A program made the position numbers and the translations under genes. Source: Mantis religiosa (lineage: Eukaryota > Arthropoda > Insecta > Mantodea > Mantidae). From it: DNA of 64,000 nucleotides. Positions 34,805 through 47,200 of this stretch are shown here, piece by piece (the first letter of the stretch is position 1; the number at the start of each line of letters is the position of its first letter). The stretch lies in the NCBI GenBank assembly GCA_030765055.1, contig CM060947.1, forward strand, positions 97,804,436 through 97,868,435, given 5' to 3'. Under the pieces are notes generated by a model. That model did not search any database and had not been told where the DNA came from. It saw only the letters and a list, made by a program, of their open reading frames with translations.

Positions 34805-35139
34805 GTGTTATGTTTGTTAGTTTGAATCATTAATAACTGCACATTGTGTAGGTAGCATCTTTGTTAGATAAATAGCTCAAAGATATTCACACATATGCCC
34901 ATATGGTTCACATACATATGCAGATGGAAACCGGGGAAGGGGGAACTCAGGAGTGTTGGGAAATACAGTTGCCAATTTTAGCCTCACAGAATAATCAATG
35001 ACATGGAATGTCCAGTTGCTCCTTCCATCACTCCTCTCCAATTTATCATTCTGTTCAAACTCAGCAGTTAGTTATGACAAAAATACATAGTTATTTTACA
35101 TTGGAATGAGTCCTAATTCAGATCTGAGCTATAAAATTG
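34805..35139. other. nothing recognised
   Basis: AT-rich spacer next to the Copia relic. Confidence 0.4.
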
Positions 35140-36320
35140 ACTTCCACATAAACCTTCGGTCAGTAAATTAGCTGATGTTTATTTGACTCAGTATATTCTA
35201 CATTAATTATACCTTCATCATGCAAAGATTTCACAAAATTATATTTTATATGAATGTGTTTCTGTTTATGCAATTTGGCTTTTTCAACAATTTAACTGGT
35301 TATCTTCGTATATCAGTATTGGAGTTTCAACATTTACATCTACATGTTTTACAATTTTCTTCTTCGTTTAATTTTATTGCAAACTACGTAATGCTATTCT
35401 CCATATTCAGCTTCTTTTAGTTATCCAAGAAACTATTGTGTAACTAACAATCCTGTGGTATCCCATCCCTTTGCGAGCCAAGCTCTATCATCCAGCCACT
35501 GCATTTCCTACATCTGCTCACTACAGATATGAGGAGTGCAGTACAGGAAGCAGGACATAGTTGGCAGCCCAGCCCCTCTTGCGTGCTGCCTAACACTTGA
35601 AATAAATATACTGCAGTAGATTTTCTGTCAAACCTTTCCATTCAATTTAGTGGGATTTGTTTGATACCTAGTATAAAAATTGATTGCTGTGCTAAAATAT
35701 GGCCTAATAAATATTGCATGTGACATTTACAATACATGGTCCTGGCATGGTTTAGGTAGGTATTCCTGAAAATGTTATTACAGATTTTCTCTCACTCTTT
35801 TGGAAACTTCAAGCAAGTTCAGGAGATAAGTTTCCTGATCTAATATAATGCTTCCGTTTGTTTAAGAAACCAAATCTGAAGAAGTTCTGGAGCTTTCCTA
35901 AGCTTTTTACTTTTCCTGAACTCATTGTATACTTTGCACCTTTAAACCTTTAACTTTGGTTTTGCAGCAACTACTTATGTCATCTATATACAGAAGAACC
36001 TAAACAACAGGTTTGTTTAGCATTCTAGTATGCAAATATTGATCATTCTATGATTTTTGGAAGTCTAGGTTTTTCACAAACTGATCAAATTTAGTATTCC
36101 AAGCTCAAGTGCTTACTTCAAGCCATAAGGAGTCTTATTTGTCTTCCCTACTATTAATGTACCATCTGGCAAACCTTTATGTTGTTTCATATATGTTTTT
36201 CAAATGGGAAAAGTTCCTGACTGCACAAGAGAGGCATTTGTGTGTTCAGTGTTGCCATCTTGCTACCCCTATTCTTTTCGTATTTCCCTCTCTTGCACAC
36301 TATCTTAGAGCATGCAAGTC
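35140..36320 (-). pseudogene. Copia-type LTR retrotransposon pol relic (RT to RNase H)
   Basis: On the minus strand the pol order is kept in broken frames: MKQPEGLPDG and TPYGLK (about 36205-36110), the Copia RT active-site block VLLYIDDI (near 35990), GSIILDQETYLL (near 35850), RKSTAVYLF (near 35630, RNase H entry), EDNQ (near 35300), and KHIHIKYNFVKSLHDEG (near 35255), the conserved C-terminal RNase H motif of Copia. Many stops are present. No LTRs, gag or integrase are recognised nearby. The short open frames 35444-35641 and 36109-36333 are parts or shadows of this relic. Confidence 0.75.
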
Positions 36321-36383
36321 TCCTTGGTTCTAGTCATAAGGGAATCCAAACTGAATTTTCCAAACTTTTATAATAACACAGTT

Positions 36384-37008
36384 TTAATTAATTGATGGAA
36401 ATTAATCATTTCTTCACACTAACCATATATAGGCTAAGGTATTTGATGGATAGAGTCAACATGAAAAATTCAATGCCATGGTCGGAATTTGAACCACGGA
36501 TCTCCTGGTTTCCGTCCAGTCGCTCTTAACCTTTGAGCTACCATAGTCAACGTGCCGTCCTGACATTAAATTCTCCACTTGACTCGTATATTTCCCCTGG
36601 ACGGAAACCAGGAGATCTGTGGTTCAAATCCCGGCCATGGCATTGAATTTTTCATGTTGACTCTATCCATCAAATACCTTAGCCTATATTGTATTTATTG
36701 TATTGTATTATATACGGCTAGTGTGGAGAAATGATTAATTTCCATCAATTAATTAAAATTATAAGAGTTAAATGATGAAGCCTGGGACTTAAGTACTTAC
36801 AATAGTAAGTCGCCACAAACGGTGTATCTCGGATGTGAGAGCCCCTAGTGGTCTACCGGGAAATATAAGAGTCAACTGGAGAATTTAATGTCAGGATGGC
36901 ACGTTGACCATGGTAGCTCAAAGGTTAAGAGCAACTGGACGGAAACCAGGAGATCCATGGTTCAAATCCCGGCCATGGCATTGAATTTTTCATGTTGACT
37001 CTATCCAT
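36384..37008. mobile_element. palindromic tRNA-module element, second copy, with 11-bp TSD
   Basis: Same family as 4001-4718: a minus-oriented tRNA-like module near 36480-36550, a truncated + copy near 36598-36640, and a complete + module at 36908-36978 (box A-like TAGCTCAAAGG, box B GGTTCAAATCC). Body sequence between the modules is arranged in inverted orientation. The compound is bounded by ATAACACAGTT at 36373-36383 and 37009-37019, so it appears to have inserted as one unit. Confidence 0.75.
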
Positions 37009-37279
37009 ATAACACAGTTGTTAAAATTAACATTGGAAAAATCATATTTATTTGTTTTAAATGTTATAATTATAGTTTATGAATCCAGTGGAACTGCGAA
37101 GGGATAATTCATCATTGTCACTGTCTTCATCATCTGAGTCTTGCAAATATATGATGATAGATTCCAAAATCTCAAGTGCTATTTCTTTCCAGGGTTATCA
37201 TTTTTCTGCATATCTCACCAATTTTCCCAATCTTGTTGTGTTACCTTGCCAATTTCTTCATGAATAAGTCATTCAATGT

Positions 37280-37722
37280 ATACAAATATAATAATTTGTA
37301 ACTTAAAACTTCATTTATAAGAAATGATAATTCTTATAAATCATTGATTAAATTGAAATGTAGCAAAATATTACAAAATTTAGATAAATACCAACCTAAG
37401 AGAAATAATAATAATTAACATTATTAAATCATTAAATCAAAAACATTTCATTTTCACTAAAGCGGATAAAGGTAATAGAATTGTAAATTTAGATAAATCT
37501 GATTATATTAATAGAGTAAAACTGTTACTTCAAGGTGAAGATTTTATAAAAATTAATAAAGACCCTTCAAAATCTCTTTTTTCAAATTTTAATAAAATGC
37601 TTTTAAAAACTGGAGAATTTATAAGAATTATCATTTCTTATAAGATAAGTGAAGTTTTAAGCTGCAAATTATTATATTTGTATATATTTGTTTGCTTCAC
37701 TGTTAATAGCCTCATATTTTAC
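37280..37722 (+). mobile_element. Penelope-like element, short copy with RT fragment, inverted ends, tail and 16-bp TSD
   Basis: Inverted ends (37280-37345 and 37615-37690; ATAAGAATTATCATTTCTTA and its counterpart), a one-sided tail (to 37722) and a perfect 16-bp direct repeat ATAAGTCATTCAATGT (37264-37279, 37723-37738) define the unit. Between the ends, the + strand reads FTKADKGNRIVNLDKSDYI, then LLLQGEDFIKINKDPSKSLF, the conserved N-terminal RT block of Penelope-like elements (KADKGxxxVxxDxxxYI...DPT). The RT core and GIY-YIG nuclease are absent, so it is a non-autonomous derivative. It ties the hairpin-plus-tail elements of this window to the Penelope class. Confidence 0.8.
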
Positions 37723-37738
37723 ATAAGTCATTCAATGT

Positions 37739-38211
37739 TGTTCAGTTTAAAGGTATTTCTGTGTGCAACCTCCCATTTTATTGAGCCCACTAACTCAGTT
37801 GGAATGTATTGGCAGTGCAAGGGGGAAGATGGATTATCTCATGTTCCATTTCAGTTGTAAGTTGATACAGCTGATACACTCTTATGGTTTTTAAACAGAA
37901 GAACTGAATGATATTGATTTGAATTCTTTAAGAGTAAATAAACTGTTTATGAATTCATAAATATATCATGTGAACCTTAACCTTAAAGATACATGGGAAA
38001 GCAATTTTTTTACATGTTTCAAATGAATTCATAAATAAATTTGCCAAAAAAGTTGAAAGTAGATAAACCTGATTTCTGTGTTTAGTATTTACTATTAAAG
38101 CTGAAGTTTTGTTCAGTGCATAGATTCGTTGATGATATTAATTTTTCTGTTTCTACTGGTTCCATTTCTGTTGTGTTAGCATTTCCTTAACAATATGTGT
38201 CCCCACCTCCA
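37739..38211. other. nothing recognised
   Basis: AT-rich spacer. Confidence 0.4.
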
Positions 38212-38465
38212 AGTGCCCGGCTCAGTACCATAGATGGTAGCATATCTGCCTCACGTTCAAGGTGTCCCGAGTTCGAATCTCGGTCATGGTGAGTTACCTG
38301 GATAAGGTTTTTTCCAGGGTTTTCCATTATCCTGAAAGACAATGTCGGGTAACTCTAAGCTCTATGGACCCTGGGCTCCTTTGAGCATCATTTCACCCAT
38401 TCCATTCATCGTCCGATATGACTTAACGTTGGAGAACGTAAATTACAACAACAACAAAAAGTGTG
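38212..38465 (+). mobile_element. tRNA-derived SINE (family 1), best-preserved copy
   Basis: The tRNA-like head (38219-38290) has a box A-like TAGATGGTAGCATATC region and a perfect box B GAGTTCGAATC. The body follows (GTGAGTTACCTGGATAAGG), then an (ACA)n tail at 38447-38460. The acceptor stem does not close as in a true tRNA gene, so this is a SINE. Confidence 0.85.
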
Positions 38466-38892
38466 TAATTATTCTATACGTATGTGTGAGAATAATAATG
38501 TGACATCAAATGAAATCAGTCTGCCATTTTTTTCTAACTTTACATCTTTAATTTTTTCTACTAAGTTACTAAGTCCAAGAATTTTTTAAGTTTGCTCTTT
38601 CAAACTTTGGGAAGCTATTGAATTTGTTTAGTAACCATTTAGCCAAAATATATGTGAGGCATTATACTACTGGTAATAGATCTTATGGCTTATTGTTTTA
38701 TATAGTTTTGGTAACCCATATATTGATGGATTTTCTGTCCTAATTTTGTAGAATTCTTTCTTATTGGCCAACAACAAATAGTTCTAAAATTCATAGTTTT
38801 GCTGTTCAGGCTTTTTGATGGAGTTTTGTTCACGTTGTACAGCTCAACTAGAGTGACTGAAGATGCAAAAGATTATTTGCAAAATTAGTCTC

Positions 38893-38998
38893 TTGGGTTG
38901 TGTGGAAATTTCATCAATTTTCTTAAAAGATAAGTGAAGTTTGTGACAAATAATTATATTTTATGTAGTACTTGTTACTTCACTGTTGTTAGCTCTGT
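38893..38998 (+). repeat. truncated Penelope-like element end
   Basis: Contains the same arm (AAGATAAGTGAAGTTTGTGA) and tail (GTTACTTCACTGTTGTTAGC) as 22300-22486. No opposite arm is recognised. Confidence 0.6.
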
Positions 38999-39707
38999 GG
39001 TCCCGTAGTAAGATCCTTCAGATCTAAATCCTTCCAGCAACTCTTTTGGCAAAACTTAAATATGTTATCTCGTGATAAAAAATCTAATTTGATGCTTGTC
39101 ATGTTCTCAGTTTTATCATGGGTTTTAAAGAAAAAAACAGTTCATATTTTGATACTGCAAAGCTTATATTAGCAGGTATGATAATCTCTTTAAGAAATGC
39201 TCTAATGGAAATAACAGTACTAAATGTTTGGATAGTTCATAACATTTCTGGATAGATAAATATAGGAAAGTTTGATCCGTGGATTATGTTCCACCAACCA
39301 CATTCCCTATAATTTATTAATATTTAATTAGTTGCATATTTCATGAAAGTTATTTCCAGAGTAAAGAGTCTGTTTGATGCATTGGAAATTTAGGATGTAG
39401 ATCTTCATAAGAAAACTGTTCATTATTATAATTAACCGCAGAGGCAAAAGTGACTTCTTTAGGATATATTAATTATGGGGAGAATTGCAACAGGTAAATT
39501 GCAGCTGAACTTATTAATTGTCACACTGCTTCAAAACTTTTATATTTACTGTAAGATAATATATTCTGTTTCATAGAAGAAAGGCAGTGCAGTGCACTAT
39601 TGCCATACTTCATGTGCCTTTAGGTTCTTCATCCAGTATAATGTTATGATTGATTAATAAGTGATATTTTGTGTACATTTGGTAAGTAATTTTGCTTGTG
39701 CTGGCAG
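38999..39707. other. intron upstream of exon B
   Basis: AT-rich. The acceptor region before exon B (TTTTGCTTGTGCTGGCAG) has a moderate pyrimidine tract, weaker than that of exon A. Confidence 0.6.
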
Positions 39708-39881
39708 TCATTACTAGATGAACCAAATCCAAACTCGCCTGCGAACTCACTGGCAGCACAGCTCTACCAAGAAAACAAGCGTGAGTACGAGAAACGAGTG
39801 GCAACAGTTGTGGAGCAGTCGTGGTTGAACTTTCAGGAGACAAGAGAAGAAACAGCAGAAGATGAATCTGGCAGGCAATAA
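39708..39881 (+). CDS. Ubc6: Ubc6/UBE2A ubiquitin-conjugating enzyme, terminal exon B (UBE2A-like ending with acidic tail)
   Basis: Encodes 57 residues starting SLLDEPNPNSPANS and running through QLYQENKREYEKRV and VVEQSWLNF to the stop at 39879-39881. The first part matches vertebrate UBE2A/B more closely than Drosophila Ubc6 (LLDEP instead of LLSDP, QENK instead of KENR, EQSW instead of EQSF). About 30 of the first 41 residues equal exon A. After VEQSW it adds 17 residues with six acidic and two basic (NFQETREETAEDESGRQ). Rad6 of budding yeast also has an acidic C-terminal tail, whereas fly Ubc6 and human UBE2A do not. The acceptor AG is at 39706-39707, phase 0, identical to exon A, so either exon could join the same upstream exon. 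There is no decay. Confidence 0.9.
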   Translation, partial: SLLDEPNPNSPANSLAAQLYQENKREYEKRVATVVEQSWLNFQETREETAEDESGRQ

Positions 39882-40950
39882 CACCTATTAATACTTCTCA
39901 GAATTAGTTAACATATTGAAAATTAAGTGTGATGCAGTGGACGTGGACCTTGTCCTTTTTTGAAGGAGTTGTCGGCATCAACTTCCTTTCTCCCTATTAA
40001 GTGCACCAAAAGTTATATTTTGTCTACTTTTCAGTGCCCTTGAACTCTGACTGAACTAATTATGCCCCAAAATTTGCTAGTTTTCTTGATCAGTTATTTG
40101 GAAACATGCAAATTACAGCTAATGGAATTGTGATAGGGTGGTGAAGATCATGATGATAATAACAATAATGTATAAACAAGTAATTCTTTTCTTCTTTGTA
40201 CAAACTAAATTAATTTTCAAGCACAAACCTACAAATCTGTGTTTAATTTTTAACTGTTTCTGATGATTAATTGAGGTTTACAGAAGAAATTTTAATATGA
40301 GAAGAGGGCTGCAAGATGGAATAGTTGCTCCATTACAACTATTAAGTTCATTTGTTATCATTTGAATACAGTACAGCACAGGATGTAAGCAAATTACAAT
40401 ATTTATAAATGTATTGTGTCAGCAAATGGACCAGTATTCATAAGGTACTTCTACTTATAAAATTGTTGGCAGATTTACACGGAATTCTTATATATGAAAC
40501 ATGAAAAATGAATTCATGTTTTACACGATGCCATTTTATTCCAGAAAAGTAGACATGTGAGTTGTAATTCTTTAATGCACTATTCTAAAGTTTCTCAGGC
40601 GGTGAGAAGGCTAGTGTAAAGGCTATTTACAGCTCTTAGATTAGTTTGATAGATCGTAGTTGTTCCTAGGAATAACTGGTATATGGGAGACACTCAATGT
40701 GTATTTCTTGTAGATGCAATCGTTTGTACATTCATTGCATTCATTGGCAACTGGATGATGATTTCTGTAGTTTAATTTATCTGCAAATTACCAGAAGTGA
40801 CTAAAACTCTGCTAACAAGAAAGTGACACAAGTGCCGTTTATTCCATGGTACTGTTCAAACAAAAAATTTGGGTACCTTGGTATCTTCTAATAAATATAT
40901 AAATTATCATTGTACAAAACAGTGTCAATAAATTATCTATCCATAAGATG
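39882..40950 (+). other. Ubc6: probable 3' UTR of the exon-B isoform
   Basis: Non-coding, AT-rich. AATAAA signals occur at 40890-40895 and 40927-40932. The extent is inferred from these and is not proven. Confidence 0.45.
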
Positions 40951-41791
40951 TTTCATTTATTTATTCAGTTCACTGATAAACCTACTAAACATGGAATTTA
41001 ATTTATGTTGGGATGAGTAAACAAATTATTTAAACCCTTCTCTCTTCATTGTTTTATTTATTCAAAACTAATTTTGGGAACCTCTTCCTCATCATCAATG
41101 TGCAGTCGACCAACATTTGTAATGTTGTTCCATTATATACATATTTTTTTAAATTTAAAAATATGTTTATTCATATTAATATATTTATATTTTAAGTCAG
41201 CTGCACATCAGCCCGGAGGAAGAGAAGAGGTAGCATTGGGTGAAGTGTGAAGTAGTTTTCTCTCCCTCTGCTATCCAAAGTAATGGAGGAATAATGATTT
41301 CTTAACATTATAAAAAATACACAGGCACAATTTCATATTTAATGGAATTCATATTTACAATAAACATCCTATTGAAATGAAACATATTACTTACCTCACA
41401 AAGTTCTAAAATAGAGTGAAGATGGATACAACTGTTTAAAAAATGTAGCTGTTCAGTGGACAAAGACTTGAATGACAAATATAAGTATTGTGCAAATATT
41501 AAAAATATTGAAATGTTGTAAACATTAGTACATATGAAAAAGTGTAAATGTTACTTATAATAGAAATGCTGTATTTCAATACATGTTGATACCAGTAACA
41601 AATTGTACTCCTTTGTTATTGTTTTTTCTGGAACATTGCAATATTTTATTTTTGTGTGTGTGTGCGCATGCATACATGCATTTCCATATCATGTAAACAT
41701 AATTTTACAGAAGCAATAAATTAAAGGTGAAAAATAATTTAATAGGAATATTGAGAAGTCTCACTTGATCAGAAAACTAAACTTTTCAGGA

Positions 41792-41879
<88 letters not shown>

Positions 41880-43100
41880 TAATTGATAAATGATACAATG
41901 ACCATTTCTGATCTTACAATATGTTGAAATGCTGTTTTTCATCTCATTTTTGTTAAAATGAATGTAGAGGGAAGAATGTCAGTGCACTGTAGACAGTCTT
42001 GATAGTTTCTTAACATTAAGTTAATATTGACTTAGTGAACATGCGGGCCTTTCTTAGTGTTTTGTAGTAAGTAAGCATAAATTATTATTTAACTCATAAT
42101 TTATTGCTAATATGGACAAAAATCAAACAATTTATGCTCATATTACATTCTTTGGCATTCTCCACATGTTTCATTCTTTGGCACATGATGTTGGCCAATT
42201 GTATATGTCAGAGTAAAGTTCTGGATGATTTCTTTTGTTGGTAGAAATGATAGAACTCGCCTTAGGCATTTTCTTGTTTATAGGCATATTAACTTGATAA
42301 GTTTGACTTATAGGGCTTAATGGAATTACAGATGTCCAGCCAGTTGTAATGTCTGCTCTTCTACACCATCAATGAATGGCCTTACCCCCCTCTCCTCCCC
42401 CCTTTTTTGACATGTTCACTTCAAAATTCATTTTTATTCTCAACTGTCCTGTTAATTCTGCAAATTCTTTCAGCAAATATATCCTATCCATCTTTATAAT
42501 TTTCCTTTTTACAATGCCAAAATCTCACACCTGAAAAATAAGAGTAAAAGTTTTCAAATAAATTGATAATCTACTTTAATATCTGGTTAAATGTTTTTGA
42601 ACATCTGCCACATAATCTTCATAATAAGTTTAGAATCAGAATAATTCCATTCTTCTTTTGTATATTGTGCTTTATTCAGTGAAAATGAATTGCTAGGATT
42701 TTTTATTTCCACTATCAAAGCCATTGGCATTGCATTTCCAGAGGATGTTTTTCCTCTTATCTTGTTGAGATTTAACTTCTTTCAGCAAATCACACAAGTA
42801 CCTTATTTGGCCACTGCTAACACCAAAAACACTAAGGAAAACATTTTTCCAAATCTGATTCTTACAGGATGTATTAACTGCACTGATCAGTAAACATGTG
42901 ACCTTTTTGTTCTTTCTTCCAACTTCATTATCGTTACTAGGCTATTTTCTTGCCACTGATTTTACTTCAATGAGGCTTTAAAGGAATCTATCCTGTTGAT
43001 TTTCTGTATGAAAGTCAATAAATTTAGTTTATAATTATATCTTGCTGCCCTGCATTATCTTGTCATGCATTTCATTCAGCAACTGAAAATAAAGCTATAT
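40951..43100. other. intergenic, with a (TAA)n microsatellite
   Basis: No gene recognised. A (TAA)n tract covers about 41793-41878. Short sequences near 41060-41105 and 41200-41235 (ATCAATGTGCAGTCGAC and its partial inverse) hint at another small inverted repeat. Confidence 0.5.
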
Positions 43101-43124
43101 ATTGTCAGTATTCTTAAGTTTCAT

Positions 43125-45500
43125 GTAAGTATTGCGTATCCTTGGAGAAAATTTAAAACGAATGAGCATAAGCAGCAAAATTGGATGACCAAAGGTATTC
43201 TAATATCCAGTAAAAGGTTAAGATTTCTAAATAAAATCTCAAAGGAAAATAAAGTATCAGAAACGTTTACACAGCACTTATTGAATTATAAAAGAATCTA
43301 TAATAAGGTTATTAGAAAAGCAAAGAAACTGTACAATGATAAACAATTAGCAAATTCAGTAAATAAATCTAAGACTGCCTGGAAAATTATAAAACAGGAA
43401 ACCAAAGTAAAAGCCACACGAGATGACTACAAACTCCAGAAAGAAGGCAAAATTATAGATGATCCTCGGGTGGTTGCAGAGGTTTTTAGTCAGTATTATG
43501 CTGGGGTACCAAAATTGATTGTAGGGGAGTCAAAAGTAACGGAAGGTAAAATAATAAGTAATAAAACATATCTGATTATCCTTCTTGCACCCACAACAGA
43601 AGATGAACTTCACACTATAATAAAAAGCATGAAAAATAAAAGCTCTACTGACTTGGATGGTATTTCAAATTTCTTGGTAAAACAATGCTCTGCCCACTTA
43701 GTAAAACCATTAGTGCACTTAATAAATTTATCATTGAGTGGAGGTAGGTTCCCAGACTGCTTTAAGATGGCAAAAATAAAGCTAATGTATAAAACGGGAT
43801 CAAAATTGGAAGTTCAAATTTTAGACCCATCTCACTGCTATCGATCTTTTCCAAAATATTAGAAAGAGTGGTTTTTATTAGATTGTGCAACTTTATTTGA
43901 AAAGTTAATTTAATTTCTGATCGGCAGCATGGCTTTCAAAAAGGAAAGTCCATTAATACTACACTGATACAGTTTATAGACGAAGTGCACCAAAAGCTTG
44001 ACAATTCAGAAAAATGTATTGGAATATTCCTCGACCTGTCTAAAGCTTTCGATTTAGTTGATCATGGAATACTATTAAAGAAATTATCTCATTACAGAAT
44101 TAGGGGAACTGCAAATAACTGGTTTGTCTCCTACTTGAGAGAGCGAAGGCAAATAATAGAAATAGTTTGTTGATAAAACTACAAACGAAATAAAAACTAT
44201 AAAATCCAAAGCTGCTAGCATAAACTGTGGAGTTCCGCAGGGTTCAGTTTTAGGGCCATTGCTATTTATTTTGTATATTAATGATTTGGCACTTTATTCA
44301 CAAAATTGTTTAAAATGCCTCTTGATATCAGGTCAAAATGATGACGAACTCAAAGAAAATGTAATAAATAATTTGAAAGAAGTATCAATTTGGTTTCAAA
44401 ATAACAAATTAGTTATAAATAAGGATAAGAGTCAGGCATTGGGTTTTCATAATAAAATCAATAAGGCAGTTAATTTACCTGAAATTATAATGGATGATAA
44501 TGAAATTAAATATACAGGAAAGACAAAATTTTTAGGAGTTTGGATGGACGACAGTCTAAATTGGAATATACATATTGAAAGTCTAATGAAGAAATTAAGT
44601 AGCATTTATTTCCAAATATCAATTTTGAAGCACAGTGTAAATTTGAATACATTAAGAATAACGTATTTTGCAAATTTTCATTCATTAATTTCTTATGGTA
44701 TAGCAGTATGGGGAAATAGTAGTAGCATTATCGAAGTATTTAGAATCCAAAAAAGGGTAATTAGAATTATGATGAATTTAAAGAGAACAGATAGTTGTAA
44801 GCAATGGTTAAAAAAATTAGGCATATTGTCATTACCAAGCATTTACCTTTTAGAAATAATACTACAGGTTAAAACGAACTTAGATAAATTTCAAAAAAAC
44901 AATGATATTCATGACCATAACACGAGAAATAGTTCAAACTTACATGTCACCTATCATAAAAAGAAAATGTATGAGCACAGTTTTAAATTCAACGGAATTC
45001 ATATCTACAATAAACTGCCAACTGAAATAAAAAACATTGAGTCCTTCACAAAGTTTAAAACCACATCAAAGAAGTATTTGTTACAAAAGTGTTACTACTC
45101 AGTAGAAGAGTATTTAAATGACAAAAGGTAGGAATAAAAGGAATGTAAATTTTAATTATTAATTGAATTATTATGCTTAACAACTTATTGTAATTCTTGT
45201 TTCTTGTTACTATTTTTTGTGTAGTTAGTAATTTGACAATTCCACATCACCATCACAAAGTTTAAAAACACATCAAAGAAGTATTTGTTACAAAAGTGTT
45301 ATACTCAGTAGAAGATTATTTAAATGACAAAGGGTAGGAATAAAAGGAATGTAAATTTTAATTATTTATTTGGTTATTATGCTTAACAACTTATTGTAAT
45401 TCTTGTTTTTTGTTACTATTTTTTGTGTAGTTAGTAATTTGACAATTCCACATCATGAATGTATGATTTACGGATGCAATAAATGAATATGAATATGTTC
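43125..45500 (+). pseudogene. Jockey/CR1-like LINE, decayed, endonuclease missing, RT active site deleted
   Basis: Three open stretches follow each other in different frames: 43065-43862 (region before RT, then SSTDLDGISNFLVKQ and LVHLINLSL), 43985-44173 (GIFLDLSKAFDLVDH, RT motif A with its first catalytic Asp), and 44259-45131. The last begins LFILYINDL just after VPQGSVLGP-type coding, then lacks the YADD block entirely, and continues FLGVWMDDSLNW, YGIAVWG and the LINE-type ending YNKLPTEIK and SVEEYLNDKR. It therefore cannot reverse-transcribe. The 3' end is duplicated in tandem (207-bp unit, 45046-45252 and 45253-45455), then ends in a GAATAT-like tail near 45500. Confidence 0.85.
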
Positions 45501-47187
45501 ACTGTGATAATAATTAAGATGTAATGAAGCAATATTAGGTTTCAGATTAGAACTCACCTGCAGTTTTAACCGCGATGTTTTGGTTTCACTTTATCACCTT
45601 TTCAATTGAATATATGCTTCATTTTTCAGTTTAGCTCATTATTGGCTGTATATTGCAGAAACACCACAGCATACTTTTTTCTTTACTATTTTCTGACATT
45701 TGCCACTAGCATCATCACTGTCAGAGATTTTGCTACTATTAAGAACAGAAAGAGGCAGTATCAACCGTCTGTTTAAAACAGTGCTGACAATTAAAAATTT
45801 TGCAAAACCCAGTATGTTTTGTACATGTGGAGTTTCTCTTCAGTTTAGATGATACAATGGCTACATAACAGCACAGAAAATGACAGAATATATGGGATAT
45901 CTCTGTATCATGATCAACCAATATGTTTAAAGTACATCATAGGGAACCCAATTTTTCCAATAAATGAACATGTGTTTTTTTTTTTTTTTTTTTTTTTTTT
46001 TCAATATCCCCATTCAATTTTAAAGCAAATGTAAGGTAAGTAGGTATAAAGGCATTATGAATTGGTGTTAAAAAATACAGGTAGCACAATAAGCCTACAA
46101 AGTAAAGTGAACTGAAGCAAATGAAGGAAAAATGTATTAGAACTTGCAAGACAAGACCATCAACCTAGATAGTGGATTCTGCTACAGGAAGGCAAGGTGT
46201 CAACATGATGGCAAAACACAAATATCTACACTGAACAAAGATTTGTGAGGAAGTATACTTTAAAGTAAAGGGCATGTTTCACCTAATGTATACAAAACAA
46301 ATTAAACAATTGTTTAATCCTTTAAAAATTGTTGTTATTAATGAACTAGTTGTATGATATCAGTTGTGAAGAATTGAAAAAAGTCAAAAACTAAATATTG
46401 AGCTTTTCCACATATTTTGCCAAATCTACCCGTTTTTCCAACAACAAAAAAATGGTATGTCACCTATGTCTTGCTGGCGTCTCAAAAAAAGAAAAAAACT
46501 GACCATAAGCAGTGAGTACACTTATAGCTTTTAAGTTTTCTCAGTATGTTGAAGTTGACAAAATTAACAATGTCCATAGAAATAAAATTACTACATGGCA
46601 AAGCATGGAAGCGTATTGGAAAATATGCGTTTACAATGTAGTTATTTACCTGAGCCTATTGCATATACACAGTGTGACAGTGTATGTACACTCTGTTGAG
46701 GTACAATCATGACCTATGGACAATAACCTGTAATACACCAGCAGGCCCAAGAAATCATATATAATGTGAATGTATACTGACAAGAAGAAAGAAGAGGAAG
46801 TCAAAATCCCTTTGTCAAGTGAAAAATGGGTGGCTGCAATGATAATTTACATTTGTGTGTAATAATTAATTGGCTACCTTTTCATATCACACTACACACA
46901 CACACACAGATCCCAAGTGGTCAGTCTGTGTTTTTTCACTTACTGTATGTTAGGTTACTAATATTTTGCTCTTCTAGTAAACAAGGTAACAAGCAAATGC
47001 GGTGCCGTATCACTGAAGGTCCATATGCCTCAATGCTCTTCTATGCAGTATCTAAGAAATGGATTATGCTAAATTTGAAAATCAAGAAAAAAGTACCCCT
47101 TTCAAAAGTTCAATTTTGATTCTATTAGATATTTTTGCTTACCATGTTCTTTAAAATTGTTTAATAGCTGTTATCTTTTAAATTTTT
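45501..47187. other. intergenic; nothing recognised
   Basis: AT-rich with a poly(T) run (about 45973-46001). The 97-codon frame at 46826-47119 has no motif and includes an (ACACAC) tract. Confidence 0.45.
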
Positions 47188-47200
47188 GATGCTGAAATTG

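Noticed and set aside
38219..38290. tRNA gene
   Set aside because: Has good promoter boxes but no closed acceptor stem, and is followed by a SINE body repeated elsewhere.
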